From Pseudomonadota bacterium (lineage in GTDB: Bacteria > Pseudomonadota > Gammaproteobacteria > Steroidobacterales > Steroidobacteraceae), in the NCBI GenBank assembly GCA_021815925.1, contig JAKAZL010000012.1, positions 1 through 45,252 on the forward strand: DNA of 45,252 bases, given 5' to 3'. The notes under the pieces are model-generated. The model had not been told where the DNA came from and made no database searches. It saw nothing but the letters and a program-made list of their open reading frames with translations. Positions within the stretch are counted from its first letter, which is position 1. Every line of letters starts with the position of its first letter. Both the position numbers and the translations under genes were made by a program. Below are positions 7,376 to 15,620 of this stretch, in pieces.

Positions 7376-7690
7376 TCACAGTTCGAGCGGCTGGGTCTGT
7401 CCGAGCGCCGCTTCGACCCGCTCGCGCAGGGCGCGGACCTTGTCACCGGCCTCGACGCACACCCGAGTGCCCCGCTCGCGGACCTGCAGCAGCTCGTTCG
7501 CCATGTTCAGCGCCACCATGACCGCAATACGGTCGAGGCCGACGACCTTGCCGCTGTCGCGCACTTCGCGCATGCGGGCGTTGAGGTACTCGGCCGCATC
7601 GAGCAGCGCCGGACGCTCCTCGTGCGGACAGGCGATCATGTAATCCCGATCCAGTATGCGCACGCTGACGCGCGCGGGGTCCTGGCTCAC
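7376..7690 (-). CDS. zapA: Cell division protein ZapA
   Basis: A 104-residue ZapA: an FtsZ-associated protein that cross-links FtsZ protofilaments at the division ring. N-terminal beta-rich region VSVRILDRDYMIACP, then VVGLDRIAVMVALNMANELL, the conserved helix region, and a C-terminal coiled coil. Start is GTG at 7690, overlapping the TGA of the upstream gene (GTGA), so it is coupled to the zapB-like gene. Position beside 6S RNA and ygfA is the standard order. Confidence 0.93.
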   Translation of the reverse strand: MSQDPARVSVRILDRDYMIACPHEERPALLDAAEYLNARMREVRDSGKVVGLDRIAVMVALNMANELLQVRERGTRVCVEAGDKVRALRERVEAALGQTQPLEL

Positions 7691-7917
7691 GCGCCGTGCT
7701 CCAGCGTCTTCAGCCGTCCGATCATGGCCTCGACCCGTGTGCGTACCTGTTCGTTCTTCTGCAACAGCGTTGCGCGCTCGTTGTTGAGCGACTCGTGCCG
7801 CTGGCGCAGCGCCCGGTTCTCCTCGCGCAGCTGCTCCAGCGCGGCGAGCAGCTCATCGACCCGGTTCGACAGCCGGGTGATCTCGGACTCCAGGGGTGCG
7901 GATGCGGTGGCGCTCAT
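7687..7917 (-). CDS. Small coiled-coil protein, ZapB-like (TIGR02449 type)
   Basis: A 76-residue protein that is almost wholly a heptad-repeat coiled coil (about residues 10-70, e.g. LESEITRLSNRVDELLAALE), with many Glu, Leu and Arg. Such proteins next to zapA in gammaproteobacteria form the TIGR02449 family and resemble ZapB, the coiled-coil partner of ZapA. A division role is inferred from position and form, not shown. The ATG at 7917 is chosen because a strong promoter (TTGACC-N18-TATAGT) ends nine bases before it; the longer frame to 8016 would begin upstream of that promoter. Confidence 0.8.
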   Translation of the reverse strand: MSATASAPLESEITRLSNRVDELLAALEQLREENRALRQRHESLNNERATLLQKNEQVRTRVEAMIGRLKTLEHGA

Positions 7918-7926
7918 GCTGACGTG

Positions 7927-7956
7927 ACTATAGTGCCGGGCTCTCCACGCGGTCAA
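7927..7956 (-). promoter_or_regulatory. Promoter of the zapB-like/zapA operon
   Basis: On the minus strand TTGACC (7951-7956), 18-base spacer, TATAGT (7927-7932). Predicted start at about 7920 leaves a leader of only about three bases before the ATG at 7917. Confidence 0.6.
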
Positions 7957-8013
7957 TGCGGGTGCTGCATCGCCTCCCGGGCGGGTCGGGGAACCGCCGC
8001 TGCCGACATGCGG

Positions 8014-8019
8014 CATAAT
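8014..8019 (+). promoter_or_regulatory. -10 box of the ygfB-pepP-ubiH-ubiI operon
   Basis: CATAAT ends eight bases before the ATG at 8028; predicted start near 8026 would give a nearly leaderless mRNA. No clear -35 element and no Shine-Dalgarno. Confidence 0.4.
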
Positions 8020-8027
8020 GTCCGGCG

Positions 8028-8585
8028 ATGATGCAATCGAGCTATGCCGAGATCCAAGGCGTCCTCACGGGCGAGCATGCCCTTGCCGAGGCGGCCGAAG
8101 CCCACGGCACGCTGACCGGTTCGTTGTGCTCGGCGCCGGGGTATCGCTTCGAGGACTGGCTGCTCGACATCCTGCCCGAGGGCGAGGCCCGAGCAAGCGG
8201 CGCCGAGGTGCTGCGGGCGCTGTATCGGCACACCGCCGGGGCGCTGAACGGGGCGCAGATGCAGTTCGGGCTGCTGCTGCCCGATGACGAGCAGCCGATT
8301 CTCGAGCGGGCCGGCGCACTGGCCCTGTGGTGTCAGGGGTTCCTCTACGGTCTGGGTCTTGGCGTGCTGCGCGATGCGGCGAGCATGCCCGGGGAGGTCG
8401 GGGAGATCGTCAACGACATCACGGCCATCGGCAGCGCCTCGGTCGACACGAGCCAGAGCGAGGAATCCAACGAGGAAGCCTACGCCGAACTGGTCGAATT
8501 CATGCGCGTCAGCGTCCAAGTGGTCTTCGAGGAACTCGCCCCGCTGCGCGATGCGCCCACCTCACCCGGAGCGCCCTACCATTGA
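8028..8585 (+). CDS. ygfB: YgfB (UPF0149) family protein
   Basis: A 185-residue all-helical UPF0149 protein. Conserved parts include the GEIQGVLTG-like start (here YAEIQGVLTGEHA), LTGSLCSAPGYRFEDWL and WCQGFLYGLGLG. Its place upstream of pepP-ubiH-ubiI matches E. coli. In Pseudomonas aeruginosa YgfB has been linked to control of the AmpDh3 amidase through AlpA; whether that holds here is unknown. Two in-frame ATGs (8028, 8031) are possible starts. The stop overlaps the pepP start (TTGA). Confidence 0.88.
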   Translation: MMQSSYAEIQGVLTGEHALAEAAEAHGTLTGSLCSAPGYRFEDWLLDILPEGEARASGAEVLRALYRHTAGALNGAQMQFGLLLPDDEQPILERAGALALWCQGFLYGLGLGVLRDAASMPGEVGEIVNDITAIGSASVDTSQSEESNEEAYAELVEFMRVSVQVVFEELAPLRDAPTSPGAPYH

Positions 8586-9973
8586 TCAAGCCCGTCAGTC
8601 CCGCCGAAGAGTTCGCCCGCCGCCGCAGCGCGCTGATGCGCCTGATGGGGCGGGATGCCATCGCCATCGTTCCCGCCGCGCCGGTGCGCCGGCGCAACAA
8701 TGATGTCGACTACGCCTACCGCCAGGACAGCGATTTCCATTACCTCACCGGCTTCGGCGAGCCGGAGTCGGTCGCGGTGCTGGTACCGGGCCGCGAGCAG
8801 GCCGAGTACATCCTGTTCGTGCGCGAGCGCGACCCGGTGCGCGAGACCTGGGACGGGCGGCGCGCCGGGCCGGCCGGGGCCCGCCGCGCCTACGGCGCGC
8901 ACGATGCCTTCCCCATCACGGACATCGACGAGATCCTGCCGGGGTTGATGGAGAACCGCGCCAAGGTCTTCTACACCATGGGCATCTACCCGGAGTTCGA
9001 TCAGCGGGTGGTCGGCTGGGTGAACGGCCTGCGCACCCAGGCGCGCAACGGCCGGCATCCGCCGCAGGAGTTCGTCGCCCTCGACCAGGTCCTGCACGAG
9101 CTGCGGCTGTTCAAGTCGCGCACCGAGCTCGAGCTGATGCGCGAGGCGGCGAGGATCGGCGCGCAGGCGCACGTGCGCGCGATGCGCTTCTGCCGCCCGG
9201 GCCGCATGGAATACGAGCTGATGGCCGAGATCGTGCACGAGTTCCGCCGTCATGGGGCCGATACGTCCTACTACCCCATCGTGGGCTCGGGACCGAACAG
9301 CTGCATCCTGCACTACAACGAAAATGATCAGCCGCTGCGCGACGGCGAGGTGGTGCTGATCGACGCGGGCTGCGAGTACGAGTGCTATGCCTCGGATATC
9401 ACCCGCACCTTCCCGGTGAATGGGCGGTTCAGTCCCGAGCAGCGCGCCGTTTACGACGTGGTGCACGAGGCCAATCTCGCCGCCATCGCCAAGGTGCGGC
9501 CGGGCAATCACTGGAACGAGCCGCACGAGGCGGCGGTGCGCGTGATCACCCAGGGGCTGGTGCGGCTCGGATTGCTCAAGGGCCGGCCGGCGACACTCGA
9601 GCGCGATGGCGCATACCGGCGCTTCTTCATGCATCGCACCGGGCACTGGCTGGGCATGGACGTGCATGACGTCGGTGATTACAAGGTCGGGGACGCCTGG
9701 CGGGTGCTCGAGCCGGGCATGGTCCTGACCATCGAGCCCGGCATCTACATCCCGCGTGGCGCGCGCGGCGTGCCGAAGCGGTTCCAGGGGATCGGTGTGC
9801 GCATCGAGGACGACGTTCTCGTGACGCGCGGCGGTGCCGAGGTGCTCACCGACGCAGTACCCAAGGATGCTGATCAGATCGAGGCGCTGATGGCCGAGCC
9901 GCTGGCGGATGCCGGGTGGGCGGTGGCGCAGGTGCGGCGGCGCGCCGGGCGGGGGCAGCGTGCCCGAGCCTGA
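8582..9973 (+). CDS. pepP: Xaa-Pro aminopeptidase
   Basis: A 463-residue pita-bread-fold metallopeptidase that removes an N-terminal residue preceding proline. The dinuclear metal site is seen in LIDAGCEYECYASDITRTFP (two Asp), FMHRTGHWLGMDVHD (His), LTIEPGIY (Glu) and GVRIEDDVLV (Glu). The N-terminal half has YRQDSDFHYLTGFGEPE, typical of PepP. The start is taken as TTG at 8582, overlapping the ygfB stop: EEFARRRSALMRLM then aligns with the E. coli N-terminus, and the next in-frame ATG falls after that conserved sequence. The 3' end overlaps ubiH by 14 bases. Confidence 0.93.
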   Translation: MIKPVSPAEEFARRRSALMRLMGRDAIAIVPAAPVRRRNNDVDYAYRQDSDFHYLTGFGEPESVAVLVPGREQAEYILFVRERDPVRETWDGRRAGPAGARRAYGAHDAFPITDIDEILPGLMENRAKVFYTMGIYPEFDQRVVGWVNGLRTQARNGRHPPQEFVALDQVLHELRLFKSRTELELMREAARIGAQAHVRAMRFCRPGRMEYELMAEIVHEFRRHGADTSYYPIVGSGPNSCILHYNENDQPLRDGEVVLIDAGCEYECYASDITRTFPVNGRFSPEQRAVYDVVHEANLAAIAKVRPGNHWNEPHEAAVRVITQGLVRLGLLKGRPATLERDGAYRRFFMHRTGHWLGMDVHDVGDYKVGDAWRVLEPGMVLTIEPGIYIPRGARGVPKRFQGIGVRIEDDVLVTRGGAEVLTDAVPKDADQIEALMAEPLADAGWAVAQVRRRAGRGQRARA

Positions 9974-11201
9974 GGCGCACGGCGCGGCGCGGCAGGTCGA
10001 TGTCGCGATCGTCGGCGGCGGGCTGGTCGGGGCGAGCCTCGCGCTCGCGCTCGCTGGCACCGCCCGCAGCGTGCTGCTCATCGAGGGCGTGGCACCGGAC
10101 TCGAGCGCGCAGCCGAGCTTCGATGAGCGCACCACGGCGCTCGGCAATGCCAGCCGGCGCATCTTCCAGAGACTGGGCGTGTGGGACGAGCTGGCGCGCG
10201 AGGCCGCGCCGATCCGCACCATCCACATTTCCGAGGCGGGCCGCTTCGGCAGCGCGCGCCTGCGCGCCGTGGAGCAGGGTGTGGAAGCATTCGGTCACGT
10301 CATTCCCAACCGCGTGATCGGCGCGGCGCTGTGGCGCGCGCTTCAGCGCGCCGGCGGCGTCACGCTGCGCGTGCCGGCACGGGTCACGGCGGTCAAGACC
10401 GACAACGACGGGGCGAGTCTCACCGTCCTCGATGCCACGGGCGCGCAGGAGGTCATCGAGGCGCGACTGTTGGTCGCAGCCGACGGCGCCGAGTCGCTGG
10501 TGCGCACCGCCGCCGGCATTGCGGCCGAGGTCGAGGATTACGCCCAGGTTGCGATCACCGCGGCGGTCAGCACCGATCGGCCGCACGACGGCACCGCATA
10601 CGAGCGCTTCACTCCCGCCGGCCCGGTGGCGGTGCTGCCGTTGCACGGTGGCGGCTACGGAACCGTCTGGGCCTGCGCGCCGCAGCGCGCGAGCGAGCTG
10701 CTGGCGCTCGATGAGGCGGACTACCTGGCCGCGCTGCAGGAGCGTTTCGGCTGGCGGGTGGGACGGTTCGTGAAGGTCGGTCGGCGAGCGTCCTACCCGC
10801 TGCGGTTGTCGCGTGCCGCCGAAACGGTCGGGCCGCGCACCGTGCTGGTGGGCAACGCGGCGCAGGGGCTGCACCCGATCGCCGGACAGGGATTCAACCT
10901 CGGCCTGCGCGATGCGGCGCTGCTGGCGGAGAGCATCGCCGGCGCCCAGGGCGATCCCGGCGCGGGGCAGCTGCTGCGCGCCTACGCCGAGGCGCGAGCC
11001 GCGGACCGCACCGGCGTGGTGCGCTTCACCGACTCGCTGGTCAAGCTGTTCGCCAGTTCGCTCCCGGGGGCGAGCCTGGTGCGCAATCTCGGCCTGGTGC
11101 TGTTCGATCTGTCGCCGCCGGCCAAGCGCGCGCTCGCTCGGGTGAGCCTCGGCTTCGGGGGGCCCGCGCCGCGCCTGGCGCGCGACCTGCCGCTCACATG
11201 A
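9960..11201 (+). CDS. ubiH: Ubiquinone biosynthesis FAD hydroxylase UbiH
   Basis: A 413-residue class A flavin monooxygenase. FAD-binding motifs in order: VAIVGGGLVGASLALAL (GxGxxG), VAADGAESLVR (DG motif), and GNAAQGLHPIAGQGFNLGLRD. In E. coli UbiH hydroxylates C1 of the ring. Placement directly after pepP and before a paralogue is the pepP-ubiH-ubiI order of E. coli, which is why this copy is called UbiH. The start is GTG at 9960, with a G-rich stretch upstream, inside the 3' end of pepP; the open frame before it is not conserved. The stop overlaps the next ATG (ATGA). Confidence 0.9.
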   Translation: MPEPEAHGAARQVDVAIVGGGLVGASLALALAGTARSVLLIEGVAPDSSAQPSFDERTTALGNASRRIFQRLGVWDELAREAAPIRTIHISEAGRFGSARLRAVEQGVEAFGHVIPNRVIGAALWRALQRAGGVTLRVPARVTAVKTDNDGASLTVLDATGAQEVIEARLLVAADGAESLVRTAAGIAAEVEDYAQVAITAAVSTDRPHDGTAYERFTPAGPVAVLPLHGGGYGTVWACAPQRASELLALDEADYLAALQERFGWRVGRFVKVGRRASYPLRLSRAAETVGPRTVLVGNAAQGLHPIAGQGFNLGLRDAALLAESIAGAQGDPGAGQLLRAYAEARAADRTGVVRFTDSLVKLFASSLPGASLVRNLGLVLFDLSPPAKRALARVSLGFGGPAPRLARDLPLT

Positions 11202-12451
11202 GTCTCGAGGCCTCGCGCTGGGACGTGCTGATCGTCGGCGGTGGACCCGTCGGCGCCTGTGCCGCAGCGTTGCTGCAGCGCGCCGGCGGCACGGCGCGCC
11301 GGCCCCTGCGTATCGCGCTGCTTGAGCCAGTGCGCGCAGCGCCGCCGGCGTTGCACGCTGCGCTCGATGTGCGGGTGTCCGCGTGGTCGCGCGCGAGTGA
11401 GCGGATTTTGCGGGCGGCGGGGGCCTGGGAGCGGATCCCGGCACAGCGGACCCAACCCTACGAGCGCATGTGCGTGTGGCCGGCGCATCTGCCGGCGCGC
11501 AGTCCCGATGCACTGCTGTTCGATGCGGCGCATGCGGGCGAGCCGAATCTCGGCACCATCGCCGAGAACCGTCTGGTGCAGTGCGCGCTGCTCGAGGCTT
11601 TCACCGATGCCGGCGGCACCGTCATCCCGGCGCAGTTCTCGCACCTTGCGATCGGCGAGCACGACGTGCAGGTGCAGCTCGGGGCCGATGTCCTGCACTG
11701 CGGACTGCTCGTCGGCGCCGACGGGGCGCGCTCGCGGGTGCGCGAGGCGGTCGGGCTGACGGCTGAGGTCGAGAGCTACGGACAGAGCGCAATCGTCGCG
11801 AACGTCGCCACCGAGCGTCCGCACGAGCGCACCGCGTGGCAGCGGTTCCTCGGCGCCGGCACGCTCGCCTTCCTGCCGCTCGCCGACGGCGCGAGCTCGA
11901 TCGTCTGGTCCGTCGATGAGGCGCAGGCACGCGAGCGGATGGCCCTCGCGCCGCAGCAGTTCGAGGCCGCGCTGCTCGAGGCATCCGACGGGGTGCTCGG
12001 GGCGGTGCGGCTCACCACCGAGCGGCTGGCGCTGCCGCTGCGCAGGCTGCGCACCGAGCGGCTCGCTGCCGTACGCAGTGCCCTGATCGGGGATGCCGCG
12101 CACGTGGTGCATCCGCTGGCTGGCCAGGGCGTCAACCTGGGGCTGCTCGATGCCGCAGCGCTCGCCGAGTGCGTGCTCGATGCGCAGCGTCGCGGCGAGG
12201 ATCCCGGTGCCGCCGGCGTGTTGCGCCGCTACGAGCGCTGGCGCAAGAGCGAGTTGGCGCCGATGACGCTCGCCATCGACACGTTCAACCGGTTTCTGGC
12301 CCACGAGGGCGGCCCGCTCGCGCACTTGGCCCGGCATGGACTCGCCTGGGTGAACCGCAGCGAGTCGCTGAAGCGGCTGTTCATCGCGCAGGCGCTCGGT
12401 CTCACCGGGGAGCTGCCGCGGGCGGCCCGCGGCGGGGAGGCGCTCAGCTGA
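11198..12451 (+). CDS. ubiI: UbiI-like FAD hydroxylase of ubiquinone biosynthesis
   Basis: A 417-residue paralogue of UbiH. Motifs: VLIVGGGPVGACAAALL, VGADGARSRVREAVG and GDAAHVVHPLAGQGVNLGLLD. In E. coli the gene here is ubiI (visC), which hydroxylates C5. The call rests on family and synteny; regioselectivity cannot be read from the sequence. With Coq7 for C6, the three aerobic hydroxylations are covered within the window. ATGA overlap with ubiH shows coupling. Its last 8 bases overlap the convergent phhB. Confidence 0.87.
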   Translation: MSLEASRWDVLIVGGGPVGACAAALLQRAGGTARRPLRIALLEPVRAAPPALHAALDVRVSAWSRASERILRAAGAWERIPAQRTQPYERMCVWPAHLPARSPDALLFDAAHAGEPNLGTIAENRLVQCALLEAFTDAGGTVIPAQFSHLAIGEHDVQVQLGADVLHCGLLVGADGARSRVREAVGLTAEVESYGQSAIVANVATERPHERTAWQRFLGAGTLAFLPLADGASSIVWSVDEAQARERMALAPQQFEAALLEASDGVLGAVRLTTERLALPLRRLRTERLAAVRSALIGDAAHVVHPLAGQGVNLGLLDAAALAECVLDAQRRGEDPGAAGVLRRYERWRKSELAPMTLAIDTFNRFLAHEGGPLAHLARHGLAWVNRSESLKRLFIAQALGLTGELPRAARGGEALS

Positions 12452-12785
12452 GAGCGATCTGGTCGATCTTCGCGGCGCAGATGAAATCGTTCTCTGACAG
12501 GCCGCGGATGGCGTGCGTGGTGTACTGCACCCGGCAGTAGCCGTAGCCGACCTCGAGATCCGGATGATGATCTTCGAGGTTGGCGACGTGTGCGACCGCG
12601 TTGACGAAGCTCATGGTGCGAAAGAAGTCCGCGAAGCGGAACTCACGTCTCAGGTAGGGGCCGTCCTCGGACAGCACCCAGCCGCGCGCCAGCCGCCCGA
12701 GCAGCGCCTCGGCCTCGGCCCGCGTCAGCGGTGGCACGCCGCCCTCGCAGGGCCTGCATTTCTTCTCGGTCAATGCCTCGCTCAT
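12444..12785 (-). CDS. phhB: Pterin-4a-carbinolamine dehydratase
   Basis: A 113-residue PCD/DCoH protein that dehydrates the 4a-carbinolamine of tetrahydropterin formed by phenylalanine hydroxylase. The active-site motif is NLEDHHPDLEVGYGYCRVQ, followed by TTHAIRGLSENDF. The N-terminal CRPCEGGVPPLT is typical of the bacterial family. No phenylalanine hydroxylase gene is in the window. It follows ispG after 25 bases on the same strand, so is probably cotranscribed with it. Confidence 0.92.
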   Translation of the reverse strand: MSEALTEKKCRPCEGGVPPLTRAEAEALLGRLARGWVLSEDGPYLRREFRFADFFRTMSFVNAVAHVANLEDHHPDLEVGYGYCRVQYTTHAIRGLSENDFICAAKIDQIALS

Positions 12786-12810
12786 GTCGCGCCCCCGTGC
12801 CGTGCCGCCC

Positions 12811-14055
12811 TCAGGCGGCGGCCGTGTCCTGCGCGGCTCGCCGGGTGAAGCGGCGCGCCACGTACTGTTCGAGTAGTTCCTGAAACTCCTCCGCGATGTG
12901 CTCGCCCTTGAGCGTCACGGTTTTCTCGCCGTCCTCGTAGACCGGTGCGACCGGCCGCTCGCCGGTGCCGGGCAGACTGATGCCGATATTGGCGTGCTTG
13001 CTCTCGCCCGGGCCATTGACCACGCAGCCCATCACCGCGACGGTCATGTCCTCGACGCCCTGGTAGGCGCGGCGCCACTCCGGCATGCGGTGCCGGATGT
13101 GCGTCTGGATGCGCTGGGCGAGCTCCTGGAACACGGTGCTGGTCGTCCGGCCGCAGCCCGGGCAGGCGGTCACCAGCGGCAGGAACGCGCGCAGCCCCAT
13201 GGTCTGTAGGATCTCCTGCGCGACGATGACTTCCTGCGTGCGGTCCCCGCCCGGCTCCGGCGTGAGCGACACGCGGATGGTGTCGCCGATACCGCGCTGC
13301 AGCAGCACCGCCATGCCCGCGGTCGAGGCCACGATCCCCTTCGAACCCATGCCGGCTTCCGTCAGGCCCAGGTGCAGCGGGTAGTCGCAGCGCGCAGCGA
13401 GCTCACCGTAGATGGCGATCAGGTCCTGCACACCGCTGACTTTGGCCGAGAGGATGATCCGATCGTGCGCCATGCCGAGGTCCTCGGCGCGCGCGGCGCT
13501 CTCCAGCGCCGAGAGCACGACCGCGTTGCGCATGATCTGCTGCGCGCTCAGCGGCTCAGCCCGTGTCGCGTTCTCATCCATGATGCGCGCCAGCAGATCC
13601 TGATCGAGGCTGCCCCAGTTCACGCCGATGCGCACCGGCTTGCCGTAGCGGCAGGCGGTCTCGATCATCTCGGCGAACTGCGGGTCGCGCTTGCTGCCGC
13701 GCCCGACGTTGCCCGGGTTGATGCGGTACTTGGCCAGCGCCTCGGCGCAGGCCGGGTGCTCGCGCAGCAGCTTGTGTCCGTTGAAATGGAAGTCCCCGAT
13801 GAGCGGTACCGAGACGCCCATCTGATCGAGACGCTCGCGCACGTGCGGCACCGCCGCGGCCGCCTCCGCGGAGTTGACCGTGATGCGCACCAGCTCGGAG
13901 CCGGCCCGCGCCAGGGATTTCACCTGCTGCGCGGTGCCCTCCGCGTCGGCCGTGTCCGTGTTGGTCATTGATTGCACGACGATGGGCGCTGCGCCACCGA
14001 CGCGCACGGTACCGATGGTGACCTGGACGGAGGAGCGACGCGCGATGGACGACAT
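12811..14055 (-). CDS. ispG: IspG (GcpE), 4-hydroxy-3-methylbut-2-enyl diphosphate synthase
   Basis: A 414-residue [4Fe-4S] enzyme of the MEP isoprenoid pathway, converting MEcPP to HMBPP. N-terminal TIM barrel with [33 protein letters not shown] and [11 protein letters not shown]-terminal cluster domain with ligands in ACPGCGR (two Cys) and [10 protein letters not shown] (third Cys). [16 protein letters not shown] marks the form longer than the E. coli enzyme (372 residues). The frame is open to 14364, but ATG at 14055 begins the conserved part ([15 protein letters not shown]). A TAAAAT at 14099-14104 may be its -10 box. It makes the isoprenoid precursors used for the ubiquinone tail. Confidence 0.94.
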   Translation of the reverse strand: MSSIARRSSVQVTIGTVRVGGAAPIVVQSMTNTDTADAEGTAQQVKSLARAGSELVRITVNSAEAAAAVPHVRERLDQMGVSVPLIGDFHFNGHKLLREHPACAEALAKYRINPGNVGRGSKRDPQFAEMIETACRYGKPVRIGVNWGSLDQDLLARIMDENATRAEPLSAQQIMRNAVVLSALESAARAEDLGMAHDRIILSAKVSGVQDLIAIYGELAARCDYPLHLGLTEAGMGSKGIVASTAGMAVLLQRGIGDTIRVSLTPEPGGDRTQEVIVAQEILQTMGLRAFLPLVTACPGCGRTTSTVFQELAQRIQTHIRHRMPEWRRAYQGVEDMTVAVMGCVVNGPGESKHANIGISLPGTGERPVAPVYEDGEKTVTLKGEHIAEEFQELLEQYVARRFTRRAAQDTAAA

Positions 14056-14098
14056 GGGGAACCTGCCAGTGACTTCGATGACTTGGGGCGAAGCGGAG

Positions 14099-14104
14099 AT
14101 TTTA
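14099..14104 (-). promoter_or_regulatory. Possible -10 box of ispG-phhB
   Basis: TAAAAT on the minus strand, 43 bases before the ispG ATG; predicted start near 14092. No good -35 at 16-18 bases. Confidence 0.35.
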
Positions 14105-14181
14105 CCGGGCCGGGCGGTCTGCCGCGACCACGGCGCGAGCGCAAGCGGTGCATGGCGGGCGCTGCCCCGGGGCTGAAAGGC

Positions 14182-14190
14182 TGCTATGAT
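14182..14190 (+). promoter_or_regulatory. Extended -10 promoter of the gcv operon
   Basis: TGCTATGAT is an extended -10 element (TG-n-TATGAT). Predicted start near 14197, 12 bases before the first riboswitch helix. There is no recognisable -35 box, which fits an extended -10 promoter. Confidence 0.55.
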
Positions 14191-14208
14191 CCCCCCCGCC
14201 CCGAAAAC

Positions 14209-14413
14209 CAGTCTGCACGGAGAGAGTCCGGCCCAGCGGCCGGAACGCCGAAGGCGCAATTCCCGCCCGGAAACGCTCAGGCCCACGAACGGCAGACTGC
14301 GCAGACCCTCAGGCTCTGCGCGGGGTCTCTGGAGAGCGGCAGGCGTATGCGGCGTCCTGCCCACCGAAGGGGAGGGGCATACGTTGCCCGATCTCTCAGG
14401 TCACCGGACAGAG
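14209..14413 (+). ncRNA. Tandem glycine riboswitch
   Basis: Two glycine aptamers lie in tandem upstream of gcvT. Aptamer 1 (about 14209-14299) is closed by P1 pairing CAGTCTGC (14209-14216) with GCAGACTG (14292-14299) and contains GGAGAGAG and CGCCGAAGGCGCAA. Aptamer 2 (about 14327-14413) is closed by CTCTG with CAGAG and contains GGAGAG, CACCGAAGGGG and ATCTCTCAGG. These core sequences and the double arrangement match the gcvT RNA element. An intrinsic terminator follows two bases after aptamer 2. Known family behaviour: glycine binding turns on glycine cleavage genes, which matches the genes behind it. Confidence 0.93.
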
Positions 14414-14415
14414 GG

Positions 14416-14442
14416 GCGGCAGGCTGACGTCTGCCGCTTTTT
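14416..14442 (+). terminator. Intrinsic terminator of the glycine riboswitch
   Basis: GCGGCAG (14416-14422) pairs with CTGCCGC (14431-14437) around an 8-base loop, followed directly by TTTTT. It lies between aptamer 2 and the gcvT Shine-Dalgarno (GGAGG at 14451-14455), so the switch probably acts by premature termination when glycine is low. The competing antiterminator pairing is not obvious to me. Confidence 0.85.
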
Positions 14443-14459
14443 GTCTTCCGGGAGGCTCC

Positions 14460-15545
14460 ATGGCACGACGAACCCCATTATTCGCCCTTCACCAGGCGGC
14501 CGGCGCGCGCATGGTGGATTTCGGCGGCTGGGACATGCCCCTGCAATTCGACTCGCTGCTCGCCGAGCATCATGCGGTGCGGCGCGCCGCCGGCGTGTTC
14601 GACGTGTCGCACATGTGCGTCATCGACCTCGAGGGCGTTGGGGTGCGTGCGCTGCTCGAGCAGCTCCTCGCCAACGACGTCGGCCGGCTCACTGTCCCGG
14701 GCAAGGCGCTCTACAGCTGTCTGCTCAACGAGCGCGGCGGCGTCATCGACGATCTGATCGTGTTCTACCTCGCCGAGCAGTCGTTCCGCGCGGTGGTCAA
14801 TGCCGGCACCCGCGATAAGGATCTCGACTGGATCGGTCGGCACGCCGCCTCGTTCGGCGTCAAGGTGCGCGAGCGGACCGATCTGGCCATGCTCGCGGTG
14901 CAGGGACCGCAGGGGCGCTCGAGCGTCGCCGCGCAGCTCACACCGCAGGCAGCCGCCCGTGCGCTCGCGCTCGGCGCGTTCGTCGGGGCTGAGATCGACG
15001 GCTGGTTCATCGCGCGCACCGGATATACCGGCGAGGACGGCTTCGAGATCATGTTGCCGGCGGCCGAGGCCGGGCCGCTGTGGCGCGCGCTGACCGCTGC
15101 CGGCGTCGTGGCGTGCGGGCTCGGTGCACGCGACACGCTGCGCCTGGAGGCCGGGATGAACCTCTACGGCAGCGACATGGACGAGGACACCACCCCTCTG
15201 GAGTCCGGACTCGAGTGGACGGTCGCGCTGCGGCCGGGCCGCGCGTTCATCGGTCGCGAGGCGCTCGAGGCGCAGCGTGCCCGCGGCATTGAGCGCAAGC
15301 TCGTCGGTCTGGTGCTCGAGGAGCGCGGTGTGCTGCGCGCGCATCAGCGGGTGATCGACGCGGACGGGGGCACAGGGGAGATCACCAGCGGCACTTTCTC
15401 CCCGACGCTCGAGCGTTCCATTGCGCTGGCCCGCATCCGCGCCGCCGCCCACGGCACGGTGCAGGTCGAGGTGCGCGGCAAGCGGCTCGCCGCGCGCCTC
15501 GTGCGGCCGCCGTTCGTCCGGGCCGGCAAATCCCTGATCGGCTGA
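14460..15545 (+). CDS. gcvT: Glycine cleavage system T protein (aminomethyltransferase)
   Basis: A 361-residue T protein that releases ammonia from the aminomethyl-lipoyl H protein and forms 5,10-methylene-THF. Conserved parts: MVDFGGWDMPLQF, GVFDVSHM, LLANDVGRLTVPGKALYS, ARTGYTGEDGFEI and GLGARDTLRLEAGMNLYG. ATG at 14460 has GGAGG five bases before it. First gene of gcvT-gcvH-gcvPA-gcvPB, under the glycine riboswitch. Confidence 0.96.
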   Translation: MARRTPLFALHQAAGARMVDFGGWDMPLQFDSLLAEHHAVRRAAGVFDVSHMCVIDLEGVGVRALLEQLLANDVGRLTVPGKALYSCLLNERGGVIDDLIVFYLAEQSFRAVVNAGTRDKDLDWIGRHAASFGVKVRERTDLAMLAVQGPQGRSSVAAQLTPQAAARALALGAFVGAEIDGWFIARTGYTGEDGFEIMLPAAEAGPLWRALTAAGVVACGLGARDTLRLEAGMNLYGSDMDEDTTPLESGLEWTVALRPGRAFIGREALEAQRARGIERKLVGLVLEERGVLRAHQRVIDADGGTGEITSGTFSPTLERSIALARIRAAAHGTVQVEVRGKRLAARLVRPPFVRAGKSLIG

Positions 15546-15620
15546 GCGGCCGGCTACCGCAAGCTGAGTTCCGATCCCTCATTCCTCCAGTCCCATCGGT
15601 CCGACCCAACGGAGCGTCGC

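Noticed and set aside
11198-12451. Calling the second flavin hydroxylase UbiF
   Set aside because: Position after ubiH and the presence of Coq7 for C6 favour UbiI; sequence alone cannot settle it.
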